Assembly: GCA_964586675.1 (NCBI GenBank)
Contig: CAZPHQ010000007.1
Coordinates: 1-64,000, forward strand
From: JADLGH01 sp964586675
Lineage (GTDB): Bacteria > Desulfobacterota_D > UBA1144 > Nemesobacterales > UBA2774
DNA length: 64,000 nucleotides
Direction: 5' to 3'
The position numbers and the translations under genes were made by a program. Position 1 is the stretch's first letter. Each line of letters starts with the position of its first letter. Shown piece after piece: positions 25,453 to 33,365 of the stretch. The notes below the pieces were generated by a model that saw only the letters and a list, made by a program, of their open reading frames with translations, was not told the DNA's origin and searched no databases.

Positions 25453-25492
25453 CCAAATACAGTCGGGGAAGATGGGTAGAGGAGAAAATGAA

Positions 25493-25789
25493 TTGCTCAG
25501 AATTACGGAGATTTTCGATGACGGGGAAGAGGTCGTAATGAAGCTGGAAGGGAAGGTGGTAGGCGTATGGGTTCCCGATCTGGAGAGCATATGCCTCTTT
25601 CACAGGGATGAAATGAAGAAAGTGGTCGTGCTGGATTTTTCCGGCGTAACGTTCATAGAGGAGAAGGGGTTAAGAATGCTTGAGGATTTAAAGGACGAAA
25701 GGGTAAGGATAGTTAACTGCTCTCCGTTCATATATTCGCTGCTGAATAAACTCATAAGTAGAGATAGTGGAAACCGAAACGAGCATTGA
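25493..25789 (+). CDS. STAS-like (anti-anti-sigma type) small protein
   Basis: About 98 residues. The TTG start is preferred because GAGGAG lies 8 bp upstream; the ATG at 25472 has poor spacing and would sit almost on the transcription start. The sequence KLEGKVVGVWVPDL...KVVVLDFSGVTFIEEKGLRMLEDL follows the STAS beta-alpha pattern. There is a charged residue where anti-anti-sigma proteins have the phosphorylatable Ser (FIEEKG), so ordinary Ser phosphorylation is unlikely. It precedes an ECF sigma gene by 10 bp and shares its sigma-54 promoter, so a role in controlling that sigma factor is plausible. Confidence 0.65.
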   Translation: MLRITEIFDDGEEVVMKLEGKVVGVWVPDLESICLFHRDEMKKVVVLDFSGVTFIEEKGLRMLEDLKDERVRIVNCSPFIYSLLNKLISRDSGNRNEH

Positions 25790-25799
25790 GGAGGAAGAA

Positions 25800-26513
25800 A
25801 TGAGATTGAATAACCTTGAGACCGGAAAGCCGCGCACCAAAGGAGTGCCCGTCCCGAAAGAGGGGGGTGCATCGGTCAGGCCTGTCGAGATGGATTGCAC
25901 CGGGCGCGGGGCCGTTCAGGATTTCCGGGGCATGACGGACAAGAAACTCGTCACCTGCTTTGTCGACACCCGCGACGAGAGGGCTTTCAACGAGCTCGCC
26001 GGCAGATACGCTAACAAGATCTACGGGACGGCGCTCAGGATTACTCGCAATCCGAGCGCGGCCGAAGACGTGCTGCAGGAGGTGTTTATCATCCTCGTCG
26101 AAAAGCTTCACACCTTCAGCTCCGAGTACAAGTTCTCGACGTGGCTCTACAGCGTCGCGGCCAACGCAAGCTTCTCTCAACTGAGGTCTGAAAAGAAGCA
26201 CAGGAACAGCGTGAGCTTCGAGGAGTATCTTTCATGCGCCGAGAACGGGATGGGCGTTGGGGCCGAGTTCCGCTCCCGCGTCCCCGGCTCCGACGAGGCG
26301 CTCTCGAGCCGCGAATGGATGGAAAGAATAGAAAGGGCCGTGAGCGAGCTCCCTCCGGCCTACAGGGCCGTCTTTCACCTGAGAGACATCGAGGGGCTTT
26401 CGAACGTCGAGGTCGCGGAGATATTGAACCTGACGCTCCCTAACGTGAAGTCCCGTATACACAGGGCGAGGCTTGTCCTCCGGAGCAAGCTCTCGGATTA
26501 TTCGAGGAATTAA
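25800..26513 (+). CDS. ECF-family RNA polymerase sigma factor
   Basis: The start at MRLNNLETG has GAGGAGGAAG just upstream; an alternative GTG at 25767 overlaps the STAS gene. Sigma region 2 is clear (FNELAGRYANKIYGTALRI, AAEDVLQEVFI, FSTWLYSVAANASFSQLRS). Region 4 follows (LPPAYRAVFHLRDIEGLSNVEVA, LNLTLPNVKSRIHRAR), ending SDYSRN. There is no region 1.1 or 3, as in ECF factors. An N-terminal 40-residue tail precedes region 2. No anti-sigma gene follows: the next gene is an oxidoreductase 56 bp on. Control may be through the sigma-54 promoter and the STAS neighbour. Its targets could include the five GAACCTTT promoters at 1440-5065. Confidence 0.9.
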   Translation: MRLNNLETGKPRTKGVPVPKEGGASVRPVEMDCTGRGAVQDFRGMTDKKLVTCFVDTRDERAFNELAGRYANKIYGTALRITRNPSAAEDVLQEVFIILVEKLHTFSSEYKFSTWLYSVAANASFSQLRSEKKHRNSVSFEEYLSCAENGMGVGAEFRSRVPGSDEALSSREWMERIERAVSELPPAYRAVFHLRDIEGLSNVEVAEILNLTLPNVKSRIHRARLVLRSKLSDYSRN

Positions 26514-26569
26514 AGGCGGCGCTCTATAGGCCGTTTCTGTAAATGAAAAAAGACGGAAGGAGAACCAAA

Positions 26570-27481
26570 ATGAAGGTAGGATTCGTGGGACTCGGAAACA
26601 TGGGGCAGGCGATGGCGCGTAATCTCTCGAGGGCCGGCCACGACGTCAGCGTCCATAACAGGACCAGGAGCCGCGCCGAAGAGCTCGAGGCGGAGGGCGC
26701 CCTCGTCGTCGATACGCCGGCCGACGCCTCCCGGGGCGACGTCGTAATCACCATGCTCTCCGACGATGCGGCCGTCGAGGCGGTCGTTCTCGGCGGGGGC
26801 GGGTTGATATACGCCCTCAGGGAGGAGACTGTTCACATCTCTATGAGCACCATAAGCGCCGGTCTCTCGAAGCGCCTCGCTGAATCCCATCGCCGGGCGG
26901 GGCGTCAATTCGTCGCGGCGCCCGTCTTCGGGCGGCCGGATGCGGCCACCGGAGGGAAGCTTTTTATACTGGCGGCCGGCTCGCCGGAGGCGGTCGAAAA
27001 GTGCATGCCGATCTTCGACTCTCTGGGCCAGAAAACATTCGTCGTCGGCGAGGATCCGTGGGATGCCAACATCGTAAAGTTGAGCGGCAATTTCCTCGTC
27101 GCGTCCATGATCGAAAGCCTGGGCGAATCGCTGGCCCTCATACGCAAGCACGGTATAGACCAGCACAAGTTCCTCGATGTCCTGACGAGCTCTCTTTTTA
27201 CCGCCCCGGTGTACAAAACATACGGGGGCATCATGGCCCGGGAAGATTACGAGCCGGCCGGATTCAAGCTTCCGCTCGGCCTGAAGGATCTCCGTCTCGT
27301 GCTGGCCGCAGCGGAGGACGCGGAAGTTCCCATGCCGGCCGCGAGCCTGATACACGAGCAGTTCCTCACGGCGCTCGCCCGCGGATATCGCGACCTCGAC
27401 TGGAGCAGCCTGGGCCTCCTTTCCGCTGAGAATGCCGGGCTCGAGGTAAGGCTTCCGCGCCTCGCCGGGAATCGTGCGTGA
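26570..27481 (+). CDS. NAD(P)-dependent 3-hydroxyisobutyrate dehydrogenase-family oxidoreductase
   Basis: The start MKVGFVGLGNMG has AAGGAG upstream. The 303-residue protein has the dinucleotide-binding GLGNMGQAMA at the N-terminus and HNRTRSRAEEL after beta-2, which favours NADP. The family segments that follow are FVAAPVFGRPDAATGG, the catalytic-Lys helix (IVKLSGNFLVASMIES) and the C-terminal helical bundle with GFKLPLGLKDL. It fits the beta-hydroxyacid dehydrogenase family, including glyoxylate/succinic semialdehyde reductases. The exact substrate cannot be read from sequence. Confidence 0.85.
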   Translation: MKVGFVGLGNMGQAMARNLSRAGHDVSVHNRTRSRAEELEAEGALVVDTPADASRGDVVITMLSDDAAVEAVVLGGGGLIYALREETVHISMSTISAGLSKRLAESHRRAGRQFVAAPVFGRPDAATGGKLFILAAGSPEAVEKCMPIFDSLGQKTFVVGEDPWDANIVKLSGNFLVASMIESLGESLALIRKHGIDQHKFLDVLTSSLFTAPVYKTYGGIMAREDYEPAGFKLPLGLKDLRLVLAAAEDAEVPMPAASLIHEQFLTALARGYRDLDWSSLGLLSAENAGLEVRLPRLAGNRA

Positions 27482-27587
27482 GTGCTGTCGCGGAGCCGGC
27501 TTCGAAGGATCGGGTCAATCAGTATATGCTCGATTTCATTAAATCCTGGATATTTTCGGTGCGGTCATGGGCGAAAGGCGAATAACG

Positions 27588-28085
27588 ATGAGTACGAGGC
27601 AAATCAGCGTAGAGCGGTTCAGCGTGACTTCCTCCAAACCGTTTCTGGATGTCCTCGCGGTGATAGAGATGGCGATAGGACGGCCCGATATGGTTAAGTT
27701 CGGCAGGGAGGTCGCCGCGTCGCGGACCCTCGGCGAGCTCGAAGAGGTGGTTCACTCCGCGCTCGGCCAGTCGGGCCTCATGGAGTTCGCGCGCTTCGAC
27801 ATCGGCGGGATACTGCGAAGGGAATTCGGAGGGAGATCGCCCAGAATCCTCCGCCTTGTCGTCGGAAATCCGCTCATCATGAAGCAGATGGTGAGGTACG
27901 TGTCCGACGGCGCGTCGTATGCGCCCGTAACCATACTGATCGACGAGCGCCCGGACGGGGTGCACCTCTCATACGACAGGATGGCGAGCTTCCTCGCTCC
28001 TTACGGAAGCCCTGAAGCCCTACGGGTAGCGGAGGACCTGGATTCGAAGATCGAGGCTTTGTTGACCGACGCATCGCGTCACTGA
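27588..28085 (+). CDS. DUF302 domain protein
   Basis: The start MSTRQISVERFSV is preferred over a start 21 bp upstream because GAAAGGCG is suitably placed. The 165-residue protein follows the DUF302 pattern: a predicted first half of helices (VLAVIEMAIGRPDMVKF) and a second half with RLVVGNPLIMKQMVRY, ASYAPVTILIDERPDGVHLSYDR. DUF302 proteins are small cytoplasmic proteins of unknown activity, often in stress or metal loci. It sits between an oxidoreductase and Dps. Confidence 0.75.
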   Translation: MSTRQISVERFSVTSSKPFLDVLAVIEMAIGRPDMVKFGREVAASRTLGELEEVVHSALGQSGLMEFARFDIGGILRREFGGRSPRILRLVVGNPLIMKQMVRYVSDGASYAPVTILIDERPDGVHLSYDRMASFLAPYGSPEALRVAEDLDSKIEALLTDASRH

Positions 28086-28228
28086 CAGCGAGGCAAAACC
28101 CGAAAAGGGAATGACATAAGAGAAGTGAGCGGATTACAAATGTTTTCGGATGCCTTAGTAAATAAAAAATACAGCGTGCAGCCCGGGCCTTGCAAAGAGC
28201 CCGGCCTCACAGCAAAAGGAGATAAATC

Positions 28229-28828
28229 ATGAAGAAGCAACGAACAGGCAAGGATTATGAAAACATCGGCTCTAAGGCGAAACCATTCATACACGAGGAA
28301 GCCATAGAGATTCAGCCCTACGGGATGATAGTGAAGCTCCCGATAGCGCTGTCCGAGAAAGTATGCGCTAAGAGCGTAGAAAACCTGAACCAGATTCTGG
28401 CCGATACAATGACCCTTCGCGACCTTTACAAGAAGCATCACTGGCAGGTGGCCGGTCACACCTTCTACCAGCTCCACCTTCTCTACGACAAGCACTTCGG
28501 AGAGCAGAGCGAGCTCGTCGACACCATAGCCGAGAGGATTCAGCTCTTAGGGGGTATCAGCCTGGCGATGGCCCACGACGTCGCTGAAACGACGATAATA
28601 CCGCGCCCCGTCCGCGGGCGTGAGGAAGTCCCCGTACAGATTTCCCGCCTTCTCCACGCGCACGAGGTGATACTGCTCGAGGCGAGGTCGATGGCGAGGC
28701 AGGCGTCCGAGGACGGAGACGACGGAACGAACGACCTTCTCGTCAGCAACGTCATACGCACGAACGAGCTCCAGGTATGGTTCCTGGCCGAGCACGTGGT
28801 CGACGTTCCGCTGGTCCACGCGGATTGA
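28229..28828 (+). CDS. dps: Dps-family ferritin-like DNA-protection protein
   Basis: The 199-residue protein matches Dps. The inter-subunit ferroxidase centre is visible as KHHWQVAGHTFYQLHLLYD followed by FGEQSELVDTIAERI (His, His, Asp, Glu ligands). The four-helix fold ends with VWFLAEHVVDV. The N-terminal tail (about 50 residues, Lys-rich) may bind DNA. It oxidises and stores iron using peroxide. AAAGGAG precedes the ATG. It is monocistronic, with the SDR remnant 22 bp behind it. Confidence 0.9.
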   Translation: MKKQRTGKDYENIGSKAKPFIHEEAIEIQPYGMIVKLPIALSEKVCAKSVENLNQILADTMTLRDLYKKHHWQVAGHTFYQLHLLYDKHFGEQSELVDTIAERIQLLGGISLAMAHDVAETTIIPRPVRGREEVPVQISRLLHAHEVILLEARSMARQASEDGDDGTNDLLVSNVIRTNELQVWFLAEHVVDVPLVHAD

Positions 28829-28850
28829 AATCCGTCGAGAGGAGAAGGCA

Positions 28851-28931
28851 ATGAAGAGGACATGGCTCATTACAGGGGCTTCCCGCGGGTTCGGCGCGGA
28901 GATAACGAAGGCCGAGCTGGCTGCTGTGTGA
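28851..28931 (+). pseudogene. 5' remnant of a short-chain dehydrogenase (SDR) gene
   Basis: A good Shine-Dalgarno (GAGGAG) and ATG open a 26-codon frame, KRTWLITGASRGFGAEITKAEL, the classic SDR N-terminus with the TGxxxGxG cofactor loop. It stops at TGA just where a normal SDR would enter the first helix of the Rossmann fold. Nothing further in any frame resembles an SDR before the encapsulin operon. The rest has been deleted. The SDR start and ribosome site survive, so the loss may be recent. Confidence 0.75.
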
Positions 28932-29002
28932 TGCGTCCCGCACGGCTTTCAACCGCCGCACAGGAGAGCACGCAAGGTATTATCCGGTTTGTATATATAT
29001 AG

Positions 29003-30751
29003 CTAAAGCACGGACGGTCTAACCGCGCGGAGCCTCTTCACAGCCGATACGAGCGCGTCGATTTCGTCGAAGGTATTGTAAAAAGCGAGCGACGGTCGGA
29101 CAGTGCTTTCGAGTCCGAAGCGTCTGAGTATCGGCTGCGCGCAGTGGTGTCCCGCGCGGACAGCTATCCCCTCTCTGCTCAGCGCCGCGCCGACTTCCTC
29201 CGTCGTATACTGGTCCAGAACGAACGACAAAACGCTCGTCTTGTCGGGCGCTGTCCCGATGAGTCTCAGCCCCGGTATGGAGCGCAGGGCCTCGGTCGCA
29301 TACTGCAGCAGCTCGTGTTCGTATTCGTAAATGTTATGGAGCCCTATGCGGGTGACATAATCTATCGCCGCGCCGAGCCCGGCGGCGTCGGCTATATTGC
29401 CTGTTCCCGCCTCGAACCTCGCGGGCGGCGGCTGATAGATCGTCCGCTCGAACGTAACGTCCGATATCATGTTCCCGCCCCCTTCCCATGGCGGCATGTC
29501 GCTCAGAATGTCGTACTTGCCGTAAACGACCCCTATGCCCGTCGGGCCGAAAACCTTGTGCCCGGAGAAAACATAGAAATCGCAGCCATACGCCTGCACG
29601 TCGACGGGGATGTGCGAAACGGCCTGCGCGCCGTCGACGACGACCTTCGCATTGTAGCGGTGCGCGAGCTCGACGATCTCCTTCACGGGCGTAACAGTGC
29701 CGAGAGCGTTCGAGACGTGCGGGAACGATACTATCTTCGTCTTATGGTTGAGGAGCTTCGTGTACTCGTTCAAGAGTATCTGCCCGCTGTCGTCGACAGG
29801 CACGACGCGGAGATTCGCCCCTTTCTCCGAGCAGAGCATCTGCCAGGGAACTATATTCGCGTGGTGCTCGAGCCATGTGATGATTACCTCGTCGTCTCTC
29901 TGAAGCTTTTGTCCGTAAGATTTTGCGATGAGGTTTATGCCTTCCGTCGCGCCCCTGACGAACATGATTTCGTTGGGAGACGACGCGCCCAGGAACCTCC
30001 TCACCTTTTCCCTAGCGGCCTCGTACGCATCTGTAGAACGCGCTGCGAGGGTGTGCGCACCCCTGTGAATATTCGAATTCTCGTTCTCGTAGTAAAAGCT
30101 CACCCTGTCTATGACTGCCCTCGGCTTTTGAGTCGTGGCCGCGTTGTCGAGCCATATGAGCTTCCGCCCGTTTACATACGTCGAGAGTATCGGGAAGTCC
30201 TTCCGTATCGCGTTAACGTCGAACCCCGAAAGGCTCGGCTCCGATGCCGCTACGAGAGACGGTATGTCGCCGAAACCCCTCGCGCCGAGGCCCTTTCCCG
30301 AGACTTCGACAAAATTGATCCCCTCCCTGTATGCCTCTATGCCGCCGGGGAAATCGCTGTAAGACGGCGCGTCGGTAACATAACTGTTCGGGGGGTATCC
30401 GGGATAACCCTGTTCCCGGGAGCTGCTGCCCTGATTTGCCTGCCCAGTCCTGCCGTATGAAGCCGGCTCCGTGCCGGGTCCCGTATTAGGAGCCCTGTCT
30501 CCAGAATTTCCCTGCGGTCTGCTTCCGTCCGAATAAAGTGATTCCGGGATCAGCCTGAGCGAGTCTTCCGAAAGGGCACCGGCGCAGGGTTCATATCCGG
30601 CTCCCGAAATTTTCTGTCCGCCCGTATCCCGGAACTCGGGAAAGAACTCGCCTGCCAGCTTCGCTATGACGTTCGGGTCGAGAAAATTTTCCGGAAATGC
30701 GCCGGATTTGTTATATATGTCGATCTCTTTTTGATTATCTTTTTTAGCCAT
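29003..30751 (-). CDS. Encapsulin-cargo cysteine desulfurase (SufS-like)
   Basis: The 582-residue protein has two parts. Residues 1-176 are a Gly/Pro/Ser/Tyr-rich, disordered extension, as in cargo proteins of family 2A encapsulins. From residue 177 (FDVNAIRKDFPILS) it is a group II cysteine desulfurase: LDNAATTQKP, the PLP Lys399 in SGHKVFGPTG, and the catalytic Cys537 in RAGHHCAQP. It would extract sulfur from cysteine to give a persulfide inside the shell. It is 15 bp behind the shell gene, so co-transcribed. The CAQP loop marks the SufS-type, low-activity form that needs a sulfur acceptor; the E1/rhodanese gene upstream is the obvious candidate. Confidence 0.9.
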   Translation of the reverse strand: MAKKDNQKEIDIYNKSGAFPENFLDPNVIAKLAGEFFPEFRDTGGQKISGAGYEPCAGALSEDSLRLIPESLYSDGSRPQGNSGDRAPNTGPGTEPASYGRTGQANQGSSSREQGYPGYPPNSYVTDAPSYSDFPGGIEAYREGINFVEVSGKGLGARGFGDIPSLVAASEPSLSGFDVNAIRKDFPILSTYVNGRKLIWLDNAATTQKPRAVIDRVSFYYENENSNIHRGAHTLAARSTDAYEAAREKVRRFLGASSPNEIMFVRGATEGINLIAKSYGQKLQRDDEVIITWLEHHANIVPWQMLCSEKGANLRVVPVDDSGQILLNEYTKLLNHKTKIVSFPHVSNALGTVTPVKEIVELAHRYNAKVVVDGAQAVSHIPVDVQAYGCDFYVFSGHKVFGPTGIGVVYGKYDILSDMPPWEGGGNMISDVTFERTIYQPPPARFEAGTGNIADAAGLGAAIDYVTRIGLHNIYEYEHELLQYATEALRSIPGLRLIGTAPDKTSVLSFVLDQYTTEEVGAALSREGIAVRAGHHCAQPILRRFGLESTVRPSLAFYNTFDEIDALVSAVKRLRAVRPSVL

Positions 30752-30766
30752 TGTGCCCGCCCGCTG

Positions 30767-31723
30767 TTACGCGTAGTTGTATTCGTAGTCGTAGTAGTTG
30801 CCCACCTCGACGTCTTCCAGCACACCTATCGCGTCGTCGGTCAGTATGGATGCGGAACAGTAAAGTGAAATGAGATACGAGGCGACGGCGTTCTTGTCTA
30901 TCCCCATGAAGCGTACGGAAAGCCCCGGGGTCTGCTCGCCCGGGAGGCCCTGCTGATAGAGGCCTACGACGCCCTGCTTTTTCTCTCCGACCCTCACGAG
31001 AAGTATGTTCGTCTTTCCCGCCTGGCTCTTCGGCTGACGGAGCCCGTCGACGAAGAGCGTCTCGGTCGGGATAATCGGAAGGCCGCGCCACGTGAGGAAC
31101 TGCGCCCCGAAAAGAGATATAGTCGGCGGCGGCACCCCGCGTCTCGTCGCCTCGCGCCCGAACGCCGCAACGGCACGCGGATGAGCGAGGAAAAAGGACG
31201 GCTCCTTCCATACCTTCGAAATAAGCTCGTCGAGGTCGTCCGGCGTCGGCGAGCCGTTACGCGTCTGTACGCGCTGCGAATCAGGCACATTCTTCAGAAG
31301 CCCGTAGTCGCTGTTGTTTATAAGCTCGCTCTCCTGCCGCTCCTTGACGCTCTCGATAGCGAGGCGGAGCTGCTCTTTTATCTGGTCGAACGGGCTGCTG
31401 TAAATGTCCGAAACCCTCGTGTGAACGTTGATCACGGTCGATATGCTGCTGAGCGTGTATTCTCTCGGCTTCTCCTCGTAATCGACGAACGTCTCAGGCA
31501 GCGTGTCGCCCTCTTCCTGATTGCACAGAAGATCGAGCGGCGTTTCCCCTTCCTTAACCCTGTTTCTTCTGAACGTCCCCGCCTCGAGTGCCTTCCATTC
31601 GAGAAGCCGTACGAGCCACCTCGGAGTAAGCGAGCCGAACTGGGGGGCTATTTTCGTTACGTCCGCAAGCTGAAATGCGGCTTTCTCACCCAATGTTTTT
31701 AAATTTCTTGTTTCCTCTGCCAT
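30767..31723 (-). CDS. Family 2A encapsulin shell protein (SrpI-like)
   Basis: The 318-residue protein starts with an N-arm (LGEKAAFQLADVTKIAPQFG) and SLTPRWLVRLLEWKALEAGTFR. It has the long E-loop-like segment (DYEEKPREYTLSSISTVINVHTRVSDI) and the central axial-domain region with AHPRAVAAFGREATRRG. The C-terminal SVRFMGIDKNAVASYLISLY fits the family 2 (major membrane protein I / SrpI) encapsulins. It lacks the large cNMP-binding insertion of family 2B. It should self-assemble into a nanocompartment around the cysteine desulfurase encoded directly downstream. GAGGAG precedes the ATG. Confidence 0.9.
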   Translation of the reverse strand: MAEETRNLKTLGEKAAFQLADVTKIAPQFGSLTPRWLVRLLEWKALEAGTFRRNRVKEGETPLDLLCNQEEGDTLPETFVDYEEKPREYTLSSISTVINVHTRVSDIYSSPFDQIKEQLRLAIESVKERQESELINNSDYGLLKNVPDSQRVQTRNGSPTPDDLDELISKVWKEPSFFLAHPRAVAAFGREATRRGVPPPTISLFGAQFLTWRGLPIIPTETLFVDGLRQPKSQAGKTNILLVRVGEKKQGVVGLYQQGLPGEQTPGLSVRFMGIDKNAVASYLISLYCSASILTDDAIGVLEDVEVGNYYDYEYNYA

Positions 31724-31799
31724 TTAAATATTCTCCTCTATCGAATTTGTTGATTTAATGCCTACGCGCCGGGTGGATACGGCGGCTGGCTGTGCGGCC

Positions 31800-32996
31800 C
31801 TAATAAATCGCTATGTTCCTGTCCACCTCCTTCGACCACCCGATTATCCCGTCTCTCAAATTAAAGAGCCGCCCGTTGTAGCCGTCTTTCTTCAGCGACT
31901 CTATCGCGCGGGCGCTCCTCTTTCCTACCTTGCACACGATCACAGCGTCGAGCCCCGGCTCGATTTCGGCCTTCCGGTGGAGGATCTGGCCGAGCGGTAT
32001 CAGCTTCGTGTTGGGCAGCTTTACGATCTCGTATTCGTGCGGCTCCCTCACATCTATAATCTGAAGCCGGTCGTTGTTGTCGATCCTTCTCTTGAGCTCA
32101 GAGGCCGAGATCTCCTCGTAGTCATGCACCGCGCCGTTGCCGTTCGAAGGAACCTTGAGCCCGCAGAACTCCTCGTAATCTATAAGCTCGCGGATCGCAG
32201 GGTTCTCTCCGCATACAGGGCAGCGCGGATCTTTCCTCAGTTTTAATTCCCTGAACCTCATCGTCCACGCGTCGAAGAGGATTAGCCTGTTTATGAGGGG
32301 CTCGCCGCCGCCGAGTATGAGCTTTATGGTTTCGTTCGCCTGTATGGAGCCGACTATGCCCGGAAGAACTCCCAGCACTCCGCCCTCGGCGCACGAGGGC
32401 ACCATCCCCGGGGGAGGCGGCTCGTGGTAAAGGCACCTGTAGCACGCGCCCCTTTCGGCGTCGAACACGCTCGCCTGCCCCTCGAAGCGGAATATCGCAC
32501 CGTGGACGTTCGGCTTTCCGAGAAGAACGCAGGCGTCGTTCACAAGGTAGCGCGTCGGGAAGTTGTCCGTCCCGTCGACGATAATGTCGTATTCCCGGAT
32601 TATCTCGATCGCGTTCTTGCTCGTGAGCCGCGTCTCGTGGGGCTCGACGTTAACCTTCGGGTTTATCTGCTTTATCCTGTCCTTTGCGGAGGCTATCTTC
32701 GGCCTCCCGATGTCGCGGGTGCCGTGTATGATCTGCCTCTGGAGGTTCGAGGCCTCGACGAGGTCGAAGTCCACGATACCGAGCGTCCCGACGCCAGCCG
32801 CCGCCAGGTACATGCCGAGTGGGGCTCCGAGTCCCCCCGTGCCTACCATCAGCACCCTGGCGTTTTTCAGCTTCCTCTGCCCCTCGACGCCGACCTCCGG
32901 AAGGAGGAGGTGCCTGCTATAGCGTTCTATCTCATCTTTCGACAACTCCGGCAGCCCTCCGCCATGCGGGGAGCTCCCGTTTGAATTGTGAGCCAT
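31800..32996 (-). CDS. MoeB/ThiF-like E1 adenylyltransferase fused to rhodanese
   Basis: The start MAHNSNG has AAGGAGA 9 bp upstream. The 398-residue protein has an E1-like domain with the ATP loop GTGGLG (52-57), DGTDNFPTRY, PSCAEGGVLGVLPG with the putative thioester Cys, and two Zn-binding CxxC pairs (CYRC, CPVC). The C-terminal rhodanese domain has the active Cys355 in VCKVGKRS. MoeZ-type enzymes activate sulfur-carrier proteins and load sulfur onto them. It heads the encapsulin operon, so it probably takes the persulfide made by the encapsulated desulfurase. Confidence 0.85.
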   Translation of the reverse strand: MAHNSNGSSPHGGGLPELSKDEIERYSRHLLLPEVGVEGQRKLKNARVLMVGTGGLGAPLGMYLAAAGVGTLGIVDFDLVEASNLQRQIIHGTRDIGRPKIASAKDRIKQINPKVNVEPHETRLTSKNAIEIIREYDIIVDGTDNFPTRYLVNDACVLLGKPNVHGAIFRFEGQASVFDAERGACYRCLYHEPPPPGMVPSCAEGGVLGVLPGIVGSIQANETIKLILGGGEPLINRLILFDAWTMRFRELKLRKDPRCPVCGENPAIRELIDYEEFCGLKVPSNGNGAVHDYEEISASELKRRIDNNDRLQIIDVREPHEYEIVKLPNTKLIPLGQILHRKAEIEPGLDAVIVCKVGKRSARAIESLKKDGYNGRLFNLRDGIIGWSKEVDRNIAIY

Positions 32997-33221
32997 GCTG
33001 TCTCTCCTTTTAGCGCTTGCACAGATTCGGGTAGATAGCAAGAGGCATGCCACGGCCTTTAAAAGCGGAAAATGTGTGACGATTGGTTTAAAAATGCGCA
33101 GATTTGGTGATTAATGGTTCGGGGGTTGTATAAGAAATAGACAGGTTCCAGGTACTTTTCGACGGGATGGCAGGTCGTGCGCCGTGGAATGAAATGCCAG
33201 GTCTAAAGCGGAAAGAAGAGG

Positions 33222-33276
33222 GGGACGCGCCAGACAGGGGGGCGGTGCTGCCCTTGCCCAATCTGTGGCGCGTCCC
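33222..33276. repeat. Long imperfect palindrome in an intergenic region
   Basis: GGGACGCGCCA (33222-33232) pairs exactly with TGGCGCGTCCC (33266-33276). The inside adds CAGA/TCTG and a G-rich/C-rich pair, so a hairpin of about 55 nt can form. It sits in a 369-bp spacer (32997-33365) that has no gene, between carbonic anhydrase and the encapsulin operon. Confidence 0.55.
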
Positions 33277-33365
33277 GAGGTTGTGCATATTAAATAACCC
33301 TGAGGCTGGAGGTGGTGCCCGGGTTATCCATGCAGATTCCGGGAAAAGAGCCCGGCCCCATCGTA

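Noticed and set aside
26514..26569. Search for an anti-sigma factor after the ECF gene
   Set aside because: The 56-bp spacer and the oxidoreductase that follows contain no small membrane or zinc anti-sigma protein; STAS is the only candidate partner.
29144..30460. Long plus-strand frame opposite the cysteine desulfurase
   Set aside because: The desulfurase frame carries PLP-Lys and Cys motifs; the opposite frame is Arg-rich with no motif.
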